The translations under genes were made by a program, and so were the position numbers. This document shows, piece after piece, positions 1 to 8,049 of a stretch of DNA of 39,345 bases (position 1 is its first letter; every line of letters begins with the position of its first letter). The DNA is from Trichodesmium sp. MAG_R02 (GTDB lineage Bacteria > Cyanobacteriota > Cyanobacteriia > Cyanobacteriales > Microcoleaceae): contig JAKQYE010000023.1 in the NCBI GenBank assembly GCA_023356605.1, positions 2,061-41,405 on the forward strand. The letters run 5' to 3'. The notes below the pieces were generated by a model, which had not been told where the DNA came from, did no database searches, and was given only the letters and a program-made list of their open reading frames with translations.

Positions 1-1134
1 CCAAATTGTTGAGGGAGGAGGCAACAGAAGGATGTTCAGAACCAAGGAGCTTCTTATCCATTTCCAATGCTTGTATAAACAAAGGTTCAGCTTCTGTATA
101 CCTTCCTTGAGAAAAGTAAAGTAAAGCCAAATTGTTGAGGGAGGAGGCAACAGAAGGATGTTCAGAACCAAGGAGCTTCTTATCCATTTCCAATGCTTGT
201 ATAAACAAAGGTTCAGCTTCTGTATACCTTCCTTGAGAAAAGTAAAGAAAAGCCAAATTGTGGAGGGAGGAGGCAACAGAAGGATGTTCAGAACCAAGGA
301 GCTTCTTTATCATATCTAATGCTTGTATAAACAAAGGTTCAGCTTCTGTATACCTTCCTTGAGATTCGTAAAGAGAAGCCAAATTGTGGAGGGAGGAGGC
401 AACAAAAGGATGTTCAGCACCAAGGAGCTTCTTTATCATATCTAATGCTTGTATAAACAAAGGTTCAGCTTCTGTAGACCTTCCTTGAGTTTTGTACAGT
501 AAAGCCAAATTGTTGAGGGAGGAGGCAACAGAAGGATGTTCAGCACCAAGGAGCTTCTTTCTCATATCTAAAGCTTGTATAAACAAAGGTTCAGCTTCTG
601 TATACCTTCCTTGAGTTTTGTAAAGAAAAGCCAAATTGTTGAGGGAGGTGGCAACAGAAGGATGTTCAGCACCAAGGAGCTTCTTTATCATATCTAAAGC
701 TTGTATAAACAAAGGTTCAGCTTCTGTATACCTTCCTTGAGAAAAGTAAAGTCCTGCCAAATTGTTGAGGGAGGTGGGAACAAAAGGATGTTCAGCACCA
801 AGGAGCTTCTTATACATTTCCAATGCTTGTATAAACAAAGGTTCAGCTTCTGTATACCTTCCTTGAGATTCGTAAAGTGCTGCCAAATTGTTGAGGGAGG
901 AGGCAACATCAGGATGTTCAGCACCAAGGAGCTTCTTCCACATCTCTAAAGCTTGTAGATACAAAGGTTCAGCTTCTGTATACCTTCCTTGAGCTGAGTA
1001 AAGTAAAGCCAAATTGTTGAGGCTTTCAGCAACATCAGGATGTTCAGCACCCAATACCTGCTGCCTAATGTTTAAAGACTGCTCTAATAAAGGAACTGCT
1101 TCATCATATTTACCTTGTTTATATAGTTCAATAG
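1..1134 (-). repeat. Tandem 126-bp repeat encoding TPR units, about nine copies
   Basis: The anchor CCAAATTGTTGAGG (or a one- or two-base variant) recurs at 1, 127, 253, 379, 505, 631, 757, 883 and 1009, an exact 126-bp period equal to 42 codons. Copies 1-8 differ at only a few positions, which suggests recent expansion or gene conversion. The array continues past the left edge. Confidence 0.95.
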
Positions 1135-1408
1135 CTTTCTCATTAAGTTCTGTAGCCAAAGTTAGAGACTTTTCTTTAGCTGAAGCTTCTCGCCAACTCA
1201 GTGTGTAACTTCCTTGTTGACCTTTTTCATTGAGAGTCCCATTAATTATCAGTTCCCCAGTTGCTTCTAATGTTGACGGTTGTTGTAATAAAACAAAGTC
1301 ATCTGCCCTTCCTGGTCCCATAACCAATATTTCTATCCCATTAATAACAATAATACATATCATCCAAGTTTGGACAAAGTAATTTTTGTTGAAGATTTTG
1401 GTAAACAT
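1..1408 (-). CDS. Secreted kinesin-light-chain-type TPR repeat protein, C-terminal part outside the window
   Basis: The minus-strand frame is open from an ATG at 1406-1408 to the left edge, so at least 469 residues are visible and the C-terminus is missing. The first 36 residues look like a signal peptide: basic start, a hydrophobic stretch around residues 16-30, and a possible cleavage site after GRA. A spacer of about 55 residues follows, then tandem 42-residue TPR units with the consensus SLNNLALLY, SQGRYTEAEPL and LGAEHP, typical of the TPR_10/TPR_12 (kinesin light chain) type. Such arrays are protein-protein interaction scaffolds. In cyanobacteria they often precede a CHAT protease or other effector domain, but the end of this protein is not visible. 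The first unit (near 1009-1134) is diverged and the later ones are almost identical in DNA. No clear Shine-Dalgarno sequence is seen. Confidence 0.85.
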   Translation of the reverse strand, partial: MFTKIFNKNYFVQTWMICIIVINGIEILVMGPGRADDFVLLQQPSTLEATGELIINGTLNEKGQQGSYTLSWREASAKEKSLTLATELNEKAIELYKQGKYDEAVPLLEQSLNIRQQVLGAEHPDVAESLNNLALLYSAQGRYTEAEPLYLQALEMWKKLLGAEHPDVASSLNNLAALYESQGRYTEAEPLFIQALEMYKKLLGAEHPFVPTSLNNLAGLYFSQGRYTEAEPLFIQALDMIKKLLGAEHPSVATSLNNLAFLYKTQGRYTEAEPLFIQALDMRKKLLGAEHPSVASSLNNLALLYKTQGRSTEAEPLFIQALDMIKKLLGAEHPFVASSLHNLASLYESQGRYTEAEPLFIQALDMIKKLLGSEHPSVASSLHNLAFLYFSQGRYTEAEPLFIQALEMDKKLLGSEHPSVASSLNNLALLYFSQGRYTEAEPLFIQALEMDKKLLGSEHPSVASSLNNL

Positions 1409-1555
1409 AGAGACAGCAGTAATATCAGATTGTTATTAGGGATTTAGATACAAAGTACCACATATTTAAGCTTAATAGAAAATTTCTCCCCACAGCATTT
1501 TTCTCTTTAACTAAAACGAATAAGGTAGATTACAGACTCTTCAACTTCAGAATTA

Positions 1556-1613
1556 TTATCAGGCAAGGCTTTCAATAGCATGTCTGTATACTACATTTTG
1601 ACCTACGAATGTA
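1556..1613. repeat. Dispersed repeat, copy 1 (pair with 13934-13990)
   Basis: This stretch starts TTATCAGGCAAGGCTTT, contains ATACTACAT and ends GAATGTA. It aligns over about 57 bases with 13934-13990, with several mismatches and a small gap. It may be a fragment of a larger element whose ends are not recognised. Confidence 0.5.
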
Positions 1614-1669
1614 AGATATAGTGTTTACAGCGGTATGTCCCTAAAATCTGCTGTAAATATTATTTTTAA

Positions 1670-1759
1670 CAGGACTGACGCAAAGACACTAATTGTGGTG
1701 TAAATATCGGAAATAATTATCAAAAATACACCACATATAGAAGCAATACGTAAGTCATG
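1670..1759. mobile_element. MITE-like element, CAGGACTTACGCA family (diverged, inverted copy)
   Basis: The 90-bp element starts CAGGACTGACGCA and ends TACGTAAGTCATG, imperfect inverted repeats of each other. The interior (GTGTAAATATC, then TACACCA and ATATAG) matches the reverse complement of the copy at 7908-7997. It has no coding capacity. Confidence 0.7.
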
Positions 1760-1826
1760 AGGAAATCAAAAGTAAAAAGCAAGTATCTGCTCAGTAAATT
1801 GGGGGCGAAATCATTCTACAAAGCCG

Positions 1827-2516
1827 TTATGGCTTGATGCGCCTCTTCCACAACCCATATAACCCAACAAAACCAAAATACACCAATAAGCTTGTAGACG
1901 GCTCTGGTATACTGACGCTTGCAGCTCCAATGGCTTCTAGACTCACATTATCAAAGTATGCATCTCCTGCTATTCCGCCAGAATGTATATAATCCTCTAG
2001 CATAATCCGTACAGCATTTGGGGTTTGAAAAGTAAATTCATAGGAATGCCAGCTTCCATCATCTTTAAGAAGGAGAACCTCAGTTTTCTGGTTAGGAGGA
2101 ACATGTGAATTCCTAGAAGTTCCAGTTCCAGCTAACCAAATATGGGATCCTGGTAAACCAAAGCTGTATCCGGCAAAACCACCCAAATTATTGGGAGTAC
2201 TTCCCGCTTGAGCTATACCTAAATAGTCGAAAGATAGTCTATATTCGCCTGATGTACTTAAGAGAGGATCAATACTAAAAACGTCTCCTCCACCCACGAG
2301 ATTTGTGAAGTTCAAAACCTGATTCCCGGAATCTAAGGGGTCGGTGACAATTTGACCATTATGAGAACTACCACCTTTGCCAACCCACTGTGAAAGATCT
2401 GATTCAAAATCATCTGTGAACAAGTTTAAGTCCGTGCTTTGTGCAGGATAGGCGAAAATCAATCCTAAAGCACTAATACCTAAAACAATTCCGTTTTTGA
2501 GTAAGGGATGAATCAT
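1827..2516 (-). CDS. PEP-CTERM sorting domain protein, exported
   Basis: This 229-residue protein begins with a signal peptide (basic start, hydrophobic residues about 9-22, likely cleavage after AQS). It ends with a PEP-CTERM signal: PEP at residues 204-206, a hydrophobic segment from LLVYFGFVGLYGLW, and the basic tail KRRIKP. Such proteins are cut and anchored or released at the cell surface by exosortase. The body (DDFESDLSQWVG, then DNVSLEAIG near residue 195) reads like a beta-sandwich carbohydrate-binding or lectin-like fold, as in many cyanobacterial PEP-CTERM proteins, but no catalytic motif is visible. The gene stands alone between element-rich spacers. The exact role is unknown. Confidence 0.85.
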   Translation of the reverse strand: MIHPLLKNGIVLGISALGLIFAYPAQSTDLNLFTDDFESDLSQWVGKGGSSHNGQIVTDPLDSGNQVLNFTNLVGGGDVFSIDPLLSTSGEYRLSFDYLGIAQAGSTPNNLGGFAGYSFGLPGSHIWLAGTGTSRNSHVPPNQKTEVLLLKDDGSWHSYEFTFQTPNAVRIMLEDYIHSGGIAGDAYFDNVSLEAIGAASVSIPEPSTSLLVYFGFVGLYGLWKRRIKP

Positions 2517-2626
2517 ATATTATTAATAAATTTAATTTGGACTTACGCAGAATCACCATATCTAAGATGGGCCATGTCTTGGGTTATTTTGCGGTGAGCC
2601 CAGTATATTTCCCTTTAACCGGCATT

Positions 2627-2680
2627 CCGCAGATATTCATATTTTATTTATATTAACATTTTCAAAGAGACTTATACGAA
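2627..2680. repeat. Dispersed repeat, copy 1 (pair with 30031-30087)
   Basis: The stretch begins CCGCAGATATTCATAT and ends CAAAGAGACTTATACGAA. The last 24 or so bases, from ACATTTTC on, are identical to those at 30064-30087, and the first part matches with a few changes. Confidence 0.65.
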
Positions 2681-2703
2681 AAACTTTCATTATAGAAATC
2701 AAT

Positions 2704-2793
2704 CAGGACTTACGCAGTACCGCTATATATGGCACAAAAATTTGTAATTTTCAAGATATTGACACTACAATTAGTGCCATTACGTAAGTCCTG
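2704..2793. mobile_element. MITE-like element, CAGGACTTACGCA family (well preserved copy)
   Basis: The element is 90 bp long, starts CAGGACTTACGCAGTACCG and ends TTACGTAAGTCCTG. The 13-bp ends are inverted repeats with a single mismatch. Its interior, including CTATATATGG, is shared with the copy at 7908-7997. Confidence 0.8.
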
Positions 2794-2830
2794 TTAAACA
2801 GAAAAACCTATTCTAAATTCTAAATTCTAA

Positions 2831-3036
2831 ATGAAATCTCTATTCTCCATCCTTAGTCTAACCTTCCTATCGCTCACCCTGACAAATTGTTCATTATCTC
2901 CTGAACAAATAGCTTCTAAACTAAAACCTAGTATTGTTCTACTATATTAGAAAAATCAACCAGGACATGGCACTGGTTTTTTTGTGAACGGAGAACCGGG
3001 AGTCTGTAGCGTACTAACTACAGCTCATGTTGTCGA
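2831..3036 (+). pseudogene. Broken secreted trypsin-like serine protease, N-terminal part only
   Basis: An ATG at 2831 opens a lipoprotein-type signal peptide (hydrophobic residues 4-18, lipobox LTNC with Cys20). After 39 residues an in-frame TAG at 2948-2950 interrupts the reading. The same frame then resumes with GHGTGFFVNGEPGVCSVLTT followed by AHVV, the region of the catalytic His in trypsin-like (S1/HtrA-type) proteases. The Asp and Ser regions are missing because the homology stops at about 3036, where a transposase relic begins on the other strand. The gene therefore has a premature stop and a 3' loss, and is almost certainly dead. Confidence 0.7.
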
Positions 3037-3176
3037 GGTTTGTATTTCGGGCAAAAGCCCCTATAGTTTTTAGCACATTCATCCAGAGTTTTTCCCAGAG
3101 ACAAAAAAGCAGGATGCCATTTTGTCAGACCATCATCAGTGAGACGATCATAAGTGCCATAGCTTACGGGGTAACA
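3037..3176 (-). pseudogene. Relic of a transposase C-terminus, probably REP-associated / Y1 tyrosine type
   Basis: The minus strand encodes about 45 residues without a start, including YPVSYGTYDRLTDDGLTKWH and, next to it, PAFLSLGKTLDECAKNYRGF followed by CPKYKPR. The pattern YP.S....L.......HP....LGKT......YR.F resembles the C-terminal part of REP-associated (IS200-like, Y1) transposases. The catalytic Tyr and HUH region would lie upstream and is absent. The relic abuts the broken protease, so its arrival or a deletion may have truncated that gene. The family assignment is from memory of motif spacing and is moderate. Confidence 0.45.
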
Positions 3177-3464
3177 ACCTAGTTAAAAGCTATATATAGA
3201 AAGGAATTTGCCTTCGGAGACTGAAGAATATTTCAACAAAAAGAAAACACTTATTGAGAATTCACTTTTTATCATATTTTTAACTATTTCCAAAAGCTTT
3301 AAATGAATAAATAATCAACTCAGATGGTGGAAAAGAGTGAATTAGCGATCGCTACCTCCCAACCTCAATAAGCTTTCTTTTTCAGTTGAATTATTATTCA
3401 ATTTATTGTCTCAAATCATTACTATATCTACCATTAAGCTGACTGATCACCCCGTGAGGTTTTT

Positions 3465-3502
3465 AACACATAAATATCTACGAGAAACCCGGTTGATGAG
3501 TT
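3465..3502. repeat. Dispersed repeat with AACCCGGTT core
   Basis: The reverse complement of this stretch (CGTAGATATTTATGTGTTAA, preceded by ACCGGGTTTCT) is nearly identical over about 33 bases to the interior of the element at 20086-20187. The same AAACCCGGTTTCT-like motif recurs near 7025-7080 and 9975-9990. Confidence 0.6.
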
Positions 3503-3850
3503 TACCTGGGCAAGTCCTGTTATTATTAGCTTCTAGGTTTGGTTGACCTCAGCAAACCCAACATCAAATATGCTGAGAAATAGGAAAAAGCAAATATTTA
3601 GCTTATAGTTACTTTAAATAAAGATAAAACATTTTTTTTTGTTTTGAATGCTTTTATAGCAATAAAAATTTGTCTCAATCTAAAGTTAAGTAATTATAAA
3701 TTCTAAGCAGCAATATTTAAGAGTTTGCGATCGCTTTCAGGATTTTGATACCAGGCAGCAGGCAGAACGAAGGTCAAGCCCGGGGGGTCGGTTAGTGGGT
3801 AGTGTAGAGTGGGATGGGTAGAGTTGGTACAAGGGAAAGTACCGATATAA

Positions 3851-3945
3851 ACCTAAAACCTAAAACCTAACACCTAAAACCTAAAACCTAACACCTAAAA
3901 CCTAACACCTAAAACCTAACACCTAAAACCTAACACCTAAAACCT
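3851..3945. repeat. Heptamer tandem array CCTAAAA / CCTAACA
   Basis: About 13 copies of a 7-bp unit alternate between CCTAAAA and CCTAACA, just downstream of the PEP synthase stop codon. Such short heptamer arrays are known in filamentous cyanobacteria and vary in copy number by slippage. No function is evident. Confidence 0.9.
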
Positions 3946-3968
3946 GGCACCAGGCAGAATGAGGGTGA

Positions 3969-6407
3969 TTAAATATGACTTCTGAGCTCTAACTTCCCTA
4001 CCTCAAAGCGAGTATTCAAGACAGAATCAGGATTCAAACTAATCGAATCAATTCCTAAATCTACCAAGAACTGGGCAAACTCAGGATAGTCGCTCGGTGC
4101 TTGACCACAAATACCAATCTTACGCCCGCAGTCATGGGCCATAGTAATAGCCTTCTCGATCATCTTGCCCACAGCATCATGACGTTCATCAAAAACCTCT
4201 GCCACCAATGCTGAATCTCGGTCTAAACCCAATACTAACTGAGTCAAATCATTGGACCCAATAGAAAACCCATCAAAAACCTCAGCAAACTGTTCCATCA
4301 AAATCACATTACTAGGTAACTCACACATCACATAAACCTGTAAACCACCTTGACCACGCTCCAAACCATACTTACTCATCTCCCCTAATACCTTCCTCCC
4401 TTCCTCAGGTGTGCGACAAAACGGAATCATCGGAATCACATTTGCTAACCCCATTTCATCCCTAACTCGCTTCAGTGCCACACATTCTAAACCAAAAGCT
4501 TCTCGATATTTAGGATGATAATAACGAGACGCACCCCGCCAACCAATCATCGGGTTTTCTTCATCAGGTTCAAACTGTTTGCCTCCCAATAAATTAGCAT
4601 ATTCATTACTCTTAAAATCACTCATCCGTACAATGACTGGTTTCGGATAAAAAGCAGCAGCGATCGAGCCCATACCATAAGCTAGGCGATCAATAAAGAA
4701 ATCTGCCTTGCGTTCATATCCCCAAGTCAACTCAGCAATTTTTGCCTTTTCAACCTCATTCACCAGTTCATCAAAATTCAATAATGCCAACGGATGTACC
4801 CCAATATGATTAGCAATCACAAATTCTAAGCGTGCCAAACCCACACCATCAACAGGAATTGCTGATAACCGAAAAACTTCTTCAGGGTTGCCCACATTCA
4901 TCAATATGCGGGTGCGAGTTTCCGGTAAATCATCCAATACTGTTTCTATATCTCCAAAAGGGAGCAAACCATCATAAACCATCCCCACTTCTCCCTCAGC
5001 GCAGGACACAGTCACTGCCTGACCATTCTCTAATACTTGAGTCCCATTTTCACAACCAACGATCGCCGGAATACCCATCTCTCGTGCAATAATAGCAGCA
5101 TGGCAAGTACGACCACCTTGATTAGTAACTATAGCACTAGCTTTTTTCATAATAGGTTCCCAGTCTGGGTCAGTTTTGTTAGTAACTAAAACTTCCCCTG
5201 ATTGAAAATCAGCAATTTTATCCGTATCCAGAATCACATGCACGTGACCTTGGGCAATTATTTGTCCCACAGCCCGACCAGTCACCAATACCTTCCCCTG
5301 CTCCCATAAGTGATAAGTATGGATCACATTACTAGATTTTTGAGATTGCACAGTTTCGGGTCGAGCCTGCACTATATATAAAGTATCATTCTTACCATCT
5401 TTTGCCCACTCAATATCCATTGGGGTATAACCACCTTGCACCTGGGAATAATGATCCTCTATAATAACCGCCCACTGAGCGAGTTGTAAAATTTCATCAT
5501 CACTCAAGGCAAACTGTCGTTGCTTTCCTTCTGGCACAGGTATATTTTTTGTAGATTTACCCCCATCATAGACCATTTGAACAGCCTTAGTGCCCAGACG
5601 TTTGTTGATAATACTAGAGAAACCTTCCCGGAGTGTTGGTTTAAACACTAGATATTCATCAGGGTTCACTGCACCTTGAACAACATTTTCCCCTAAACCG
5701 TAAGCCGCTGTGATTAAGGCAGCATTTTGAAAACCAGTTTCGGTATCAATGGAAAACATTACCCCAGATGTAGCCTGGTCAGAACGGACCATTTTTTGAA
5801 TCCCAACAGAAAGAGCCACATCAAAGTGATCGTAGTTTCTGGTAGTACGGTAGGAGATAGCACGGTCTGTGAATATTGAAGCAAAACATTTATGGACTGC
5901 TTTGAGTACACTTTTAATCCCGTGAATATTAAGGTAGGTTTCTTGTTGTCCGGCAAAACTGGCATCGGGCAGATCCTCTGCAGTAGCACTGGAACGCACT
6001 GCAACATCTATATCTTCACCATAGAGGTAACATAAAGTTTCGTAGCTAATTGCGATCGCCCGTTCTAGTTCAACTGGAAAAGGTGTATTCATTATTAATG
6101 CTCGTGCTTTTTTACCCCGTTGTTGTAAATTTTTGACATCTTCAACATCAAGATCGGTGAACAGTTGGCGCAGTTGTGCTTCTAAACCTGCTGTTTCAAT
6201 GAAGTAACGGTAAGTATAAGCAGTTGTAGCAAAACCGTTAGGAATGTTGATACCTTTGGGGGTAAGTTGTTGCATCATTTCCCCTAGGGAGGCGTTTTTA
6301 CCTCCTACTAATGGGATATCCTTAATACCAACTTGATCAAACCATAATATTAAAGATTTTTCCCTAGTCGAGGCAGTTACTTGTTGAATAGCCAGTACAT
6401 TTGTCAT
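3969..6407 (-). CDS. ppsA: Phosphoenolpyruvate synthase
   Basis: This 812-residue cytosolic enzyme converts pyruvate, ATP and water to phosphoenolpyruvate, AMP and phosphate, feeding gluconeogenesis. Three domains are visible. An N-terminal ATP-binding domain (about residues 20-360) carries VGGKNASLGEM and RSSATAEDLP.ASFAGQQ. The swivelling phosphohistidine domain has TNQGGRTCHAAIIARE with the phosphorylated His at residue 436. The C-terminal PEP/pyruvate barrel (about 490-805) carries MCELPSNV and GSNDLTQL, with a Cys in KIGICGQAPSDYPEF. The length is close to the roughly 790-800 residues usual for the family, so the gene looks complete. The start is fixed by a strong AGGAGG at 6418-6423, ten bases upstream of the ATG. 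It stands alone between two repeat-rich spacers. Confidence 0.97.
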   Translation of the reverse strand: MTNVLAIQQVTASTREKSLILWFDQVGIKDIPLVGGKNASLGEMMQQLTPKGINIPNGFATTAYTYRYFIETAGLEAQLRQLFTDLDVEDVKNLQQRGKKARALIMNTPFPVELERAIAISYETLCYLYGEDIDVAVRSSATAEDLPDASFAGQQETYLNIHGIKSVLKAVHKCFASIFTDRAISYRTTRNYDHFDVALSVGIQKMVRSDQATSGVMFSIDTETGFQNAALITAAYGLGENVVQGAVNPDEYLVFKPTLREGFSSIINKRLGTKAVQMVYDGGKSTKNIPVPEGKQRQFALSDDEILQLAQWAVIIEDHYSQVQGGYTPMDIEWAKDGKNDTLYIVQARPETVQSQKSSNVIHTYHLWEQGKVLVTGRAVGQIIAQGHVHVILDTDKIADFQSGEVLVTNKTDPDWEPIMKKASAIVTNQGGRTCHAAIIAREMGIPAIVGCENGTQVLENGQAVTVSCAEGEVGMVYDGLLPFGDIETVLDDLPETRTRILMNVGNPEEVFRLSAIPVDGVGLARLEFVIANHIGVHPLALLNFDELVNEVEKAKIAELTWGYERKADFFIDRLAYGMGSIAAAFYPKPVIVRMSDFKSNEYANLLGGKQFEPDEENPMIGWRGASRYYHPKYREAFGLECVALKRVRDEMGLANVIPMIPFCRTPEEGRKVLGEMSKYGLERGQGGLQVYVMCELPSNVILMEQFAEVFDGFSIGSNDLTQLVLGLDRDSALVAEVFDERHDAVGKMIEKAITMAHDCGRKIGICGQAPSDYPEFAQFLVDLGIDSISLNPDSVLNTRFEVGKLELRSHI

Positions 6408-6417
6408 TGCTTTAATT

Positions 6418-6423
6418 CCTCCT
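6418..6423 (-). promoter_or_regulatory. Strong ribosome binding site of ppsA
   Basis: On the minus strand AGGAGG lies ten bases before the ppsA ATG and fixes its start. Most genes in this window lack so clear a site. Confidence 0.75.
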
Positions 6424-6492
6424 AAAGTTAAGCTGTTTCATCGCCGTTCTTAGAAACCTATGATAATCTATATAAATCTTTGATTATCTGTT

Positions 6493-6929
6493 CTATTCCT
6501 GCTTCATTCTGGCAACGTCGGCGTTATCCAGTCCACAAGCTGTCACGGTTGAACTGACCGCCATAGCTAAATTTAACCCTGCATTCAAGTCTCGCTCGCA
6601 ACTGAAGTTCAATGTTCGCAATTGAAAACGCGCTCTGATAACAACAGAGATTCTTTAACAGTTCCACACCTACTACAAGTTTTAGAACTAGGAAACCATC
6701 TATCCACAATGGTTAACTTAGAGCCATACAGTTGACATTTGTACTTTAATTGTCTGCGAAATTCGTAAAAACCCATATCGGCAACAGCCTTAGCCAGCTT
6801 GTAATTTGACATCATTCCTGATACATTTAGATCTTCTATTACTATCTGGCTGTGGTTTTTAGCTAGATAGGTAGTCAGTTTATGCAATGTATCTTTTCTG
6901 ATATTAGCTATCTTATTGTGTAACCAAGA
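6493..6929 (-). pseudogene. TnpB (IS200/IS605-type) C-terminal relic with a one-base frameshift
   Basis: The minus strand encodes the C-terminal part of a TnpB RNA-guided nuclease. It begins SWLHNKIANIRKDTLHKL and has the RuvC-II-like IVIEDLNVSGM, with the glutamate in IED, and the zinc-finger half KTCSRCG. After VFNCEH a single-base deletion near 6606 creates a TGA. In the next frame the zinc finger and RuvC-III region resume as NFSCERDLNAGLNLA and end at a TAG at 6493-6495. The N-terminal half, including the RuvC-I Asp, is absent: an in-frame stop lies at 6933-6935 and two direct repeats follow. The element is dead. No right-end guide-RNA hairpin was recognised downstream. Confidence 0.85.
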
Positions 6930-6961
6930 TAATCATAGATTATAAAAGATAATCATAGATT
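6926..6961. repeat. Two direct copies of AAGATAATCATAGATT
   Basis: Identical 16-bp copies lie at 6926-6941 and 6946-6961, at a period of 20 bp. They sit exactly where TnpB homology ends, so they may mark the deletion that removed its N-terminal half. Confidence 0.8.
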
Positions 6962-7462
6962 TTGTCAAGCTGTTATTTACCCTACAACTTTGAGGTATTT
7001 TTGTCACATTTTTATATTCCAGAACTTACCTACAGGGGGGTCCGGTTTCTCGAATAAATCGTCATTTTTTACAGGAAACATCTACGAAAAAAAACAAGTT
7101 TCTAGGTTCGCCGAAGTTAGTCCTGATTTGAGACAAAAATATAGAAATTTACCTTTTGTTAAGTTTTGGTTAATGGCAAGGAATCTAACATATCTTGATC
7201 CCTAATTAATAATTATTAATTTTTAACCTTGAATTATCCATTTATCTTAATTAAAAGAATTTAATCGTTTTTTTTTCTTTTCTTATATTTCCATATTAAT
7301 TTTTATCTTCAAAAACGACAAGTTTTCCCAGATATATACCTTGGTTACCAAAAGTAAAAAAATATTGCCAGGAGCAGCAAAGAGGCATTTATTACAAAAA
7401 ATTAAGCTATCTCATAATTAAGAATCCATGGCACTGATAAAATGGAGGGAGTACACCTCTGC
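6962..7462. other. Spacer between two TnpB relics, no gene
   Basis: Very AT-rich. An AAACCCGGTTTCT-type repeat fragment lies at about 7025-7110. A short open frame across it (6990-7205) shows no protein-like composition and is not called. Confidence 0.55.
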
Positions 7463-7560
7463 TCAAAAGTCCGCGACCCAGACTGATACCGCTCCTCGAG
7501 CTGCCAAAATGTTTAAAATGTGGGTTGATGTCCCTGTCATGGTGACTAACACATTCAGGG
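7463..7560 (-). pseudogene. Second TnpB C-terminal relic
   Basis: The minus strand reads ECVSHHDRDIN in one frame, matching the C..HDRDxNA end of the TnpB zinc finger and RuvC-III motif. After a frame change it reads NILAARGAVSVWVADF and stops at 7463-7465. GC content is higher than in the flanks, as expected for imported IS605-type sequence. Only about 30 residues survive. This explains the plus-strand open frame at 7428-7703, which is not a gene. Confidence 0.6.
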
Positions 7561-7582
7561 AAATTCCATTCTCTAATATTTA

Positions 7583-7674
7583 CAGGACTTACCCAGGGGC
7601 ACTACATGAGCGTGAGGGCGAATGCCAGAAAGCCCCTACATATAGCGTTTTAAAAGTTGATTTGCGTAAGTCCA
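7583..7674. mobile_element. MITE-like element, CAGGACTTACGCA family (diverged interior)
   Basis: The element starts CAGGACTTACCCAGGGGC and ends TTTGCGTAAGTCC, with a total length of about 92 bp. The interior differs from the other copies except for TATAGCG near 7651. Confidence 0.65.
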
Positions 7675-8049
7675 GATTTAAAGGTAATTTTTCTACTACA
7701 TGACCACAATTAGATAAATGTAATAGGTTTAGGCAATAGTCTGAGTTTTAAGCAATTAACTATTTCTCAGATAGGTAAAAATTCAAAAACTCAAAAGACC
7801 CTTGCCCATTGCCCATTGACTATTCTCCATTACCAAAAAGGGACAAGATTTTGGACGAACTCAAAATAGGATTGTTATAATAAAATACTTATATATCTAT
7901 CAATACTCAGGACTTAGGCAGTACTGCTATATATGGTGTATTTTTGATTATTATTTCAGATATTTACACTATAATTAGTCCCCTTGCGTAAGTCCTGATA
8001 GTAATAGTCAAAAGTAGTATATAGAGGGGCCACAGAAACGTGGCTAGGA
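7675..8049. other. Spacer upstream of hflX
   Basis: No gene is seen. A TTGCCCATTGCCCATTG tract lies near 7802, an IS630-type solo end (GGATTGTTATA) near 7869, and a full 90-bp element at 7908-7997. The hflX promoter should lie between about 7998 and 8049 or inside the element. Confidence 0.55.
7908..7997. mobile_element. MITE-like element, CAGGACTTACGCA family, upstream of hflX
   Basis: This 90-bp copy starts CAGGACTTAGGCAGTACTG and ends CTTGCGTAAGTCCTG. It has the same length as the copies at 2704 and 1670 and shares CTATATATGG with the first. It ends 52 bases before the hflX ATG, so it may affect transcription of that gene. Confidence 0.8.

Larger units (their letters stand above)
1409..1826. 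other. Intergenic spacer with decayed inverted-repeat elements
   Basis: No gene is supported here. The spacer holds a dispersed repeat at 1556-1613, a solo pair of ends of the TATAGCGGTTTTCA family (ACAGCGG near 1628, CTGCTGTA near 1648) and a 90-bp CAGGACTTACGCA-family element at 1670-1759. Confidence 0.6.
2517..2830. other. Intergenic spacer made of repeat elements
   Basis: No gene is seen. A solo end GGACTTACGCA lies at 2539-2549, a dispersed repeat at 2627-2680, and a complete 90-bp element at 2704-2793. Confidence 0.6.
3177..3968. other. Gene-free AT-rich spacer with repeats
   Basis: No gene is supported. The spacer contains HIP1 sites near 3345 and 3728, a dispersed repeat at 3465-3502 shared with the element at 20086-20187, and a heptamer array at 3851-3945. 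Confidence 0.6.

Noticed and set aside
694..949. Open frames on both strands in the TPR repeat region
   Set aside because: They are shadows of the repeat; only the minus-strand frame with TPR consensus is protein-like.
1..1134. Regular 126-bp repeats as a possible CRISPR array
   Set aside because: The units are contiguous, have no unique spacers and translate cleanly into 42-residue TPRs.
6990..7205. A 71-codon plus-strand open frame
   Set aside because: It runs through a dispersed AACCCGGTTTCT-type repeat and shows no domain or start signal.
7428..7703. A 91-codon plus-strand open frame with higher GC
   Set aside because: It is antisense to a TnpB relic (7463-7560) and continues into a mobile element (7583-7674).
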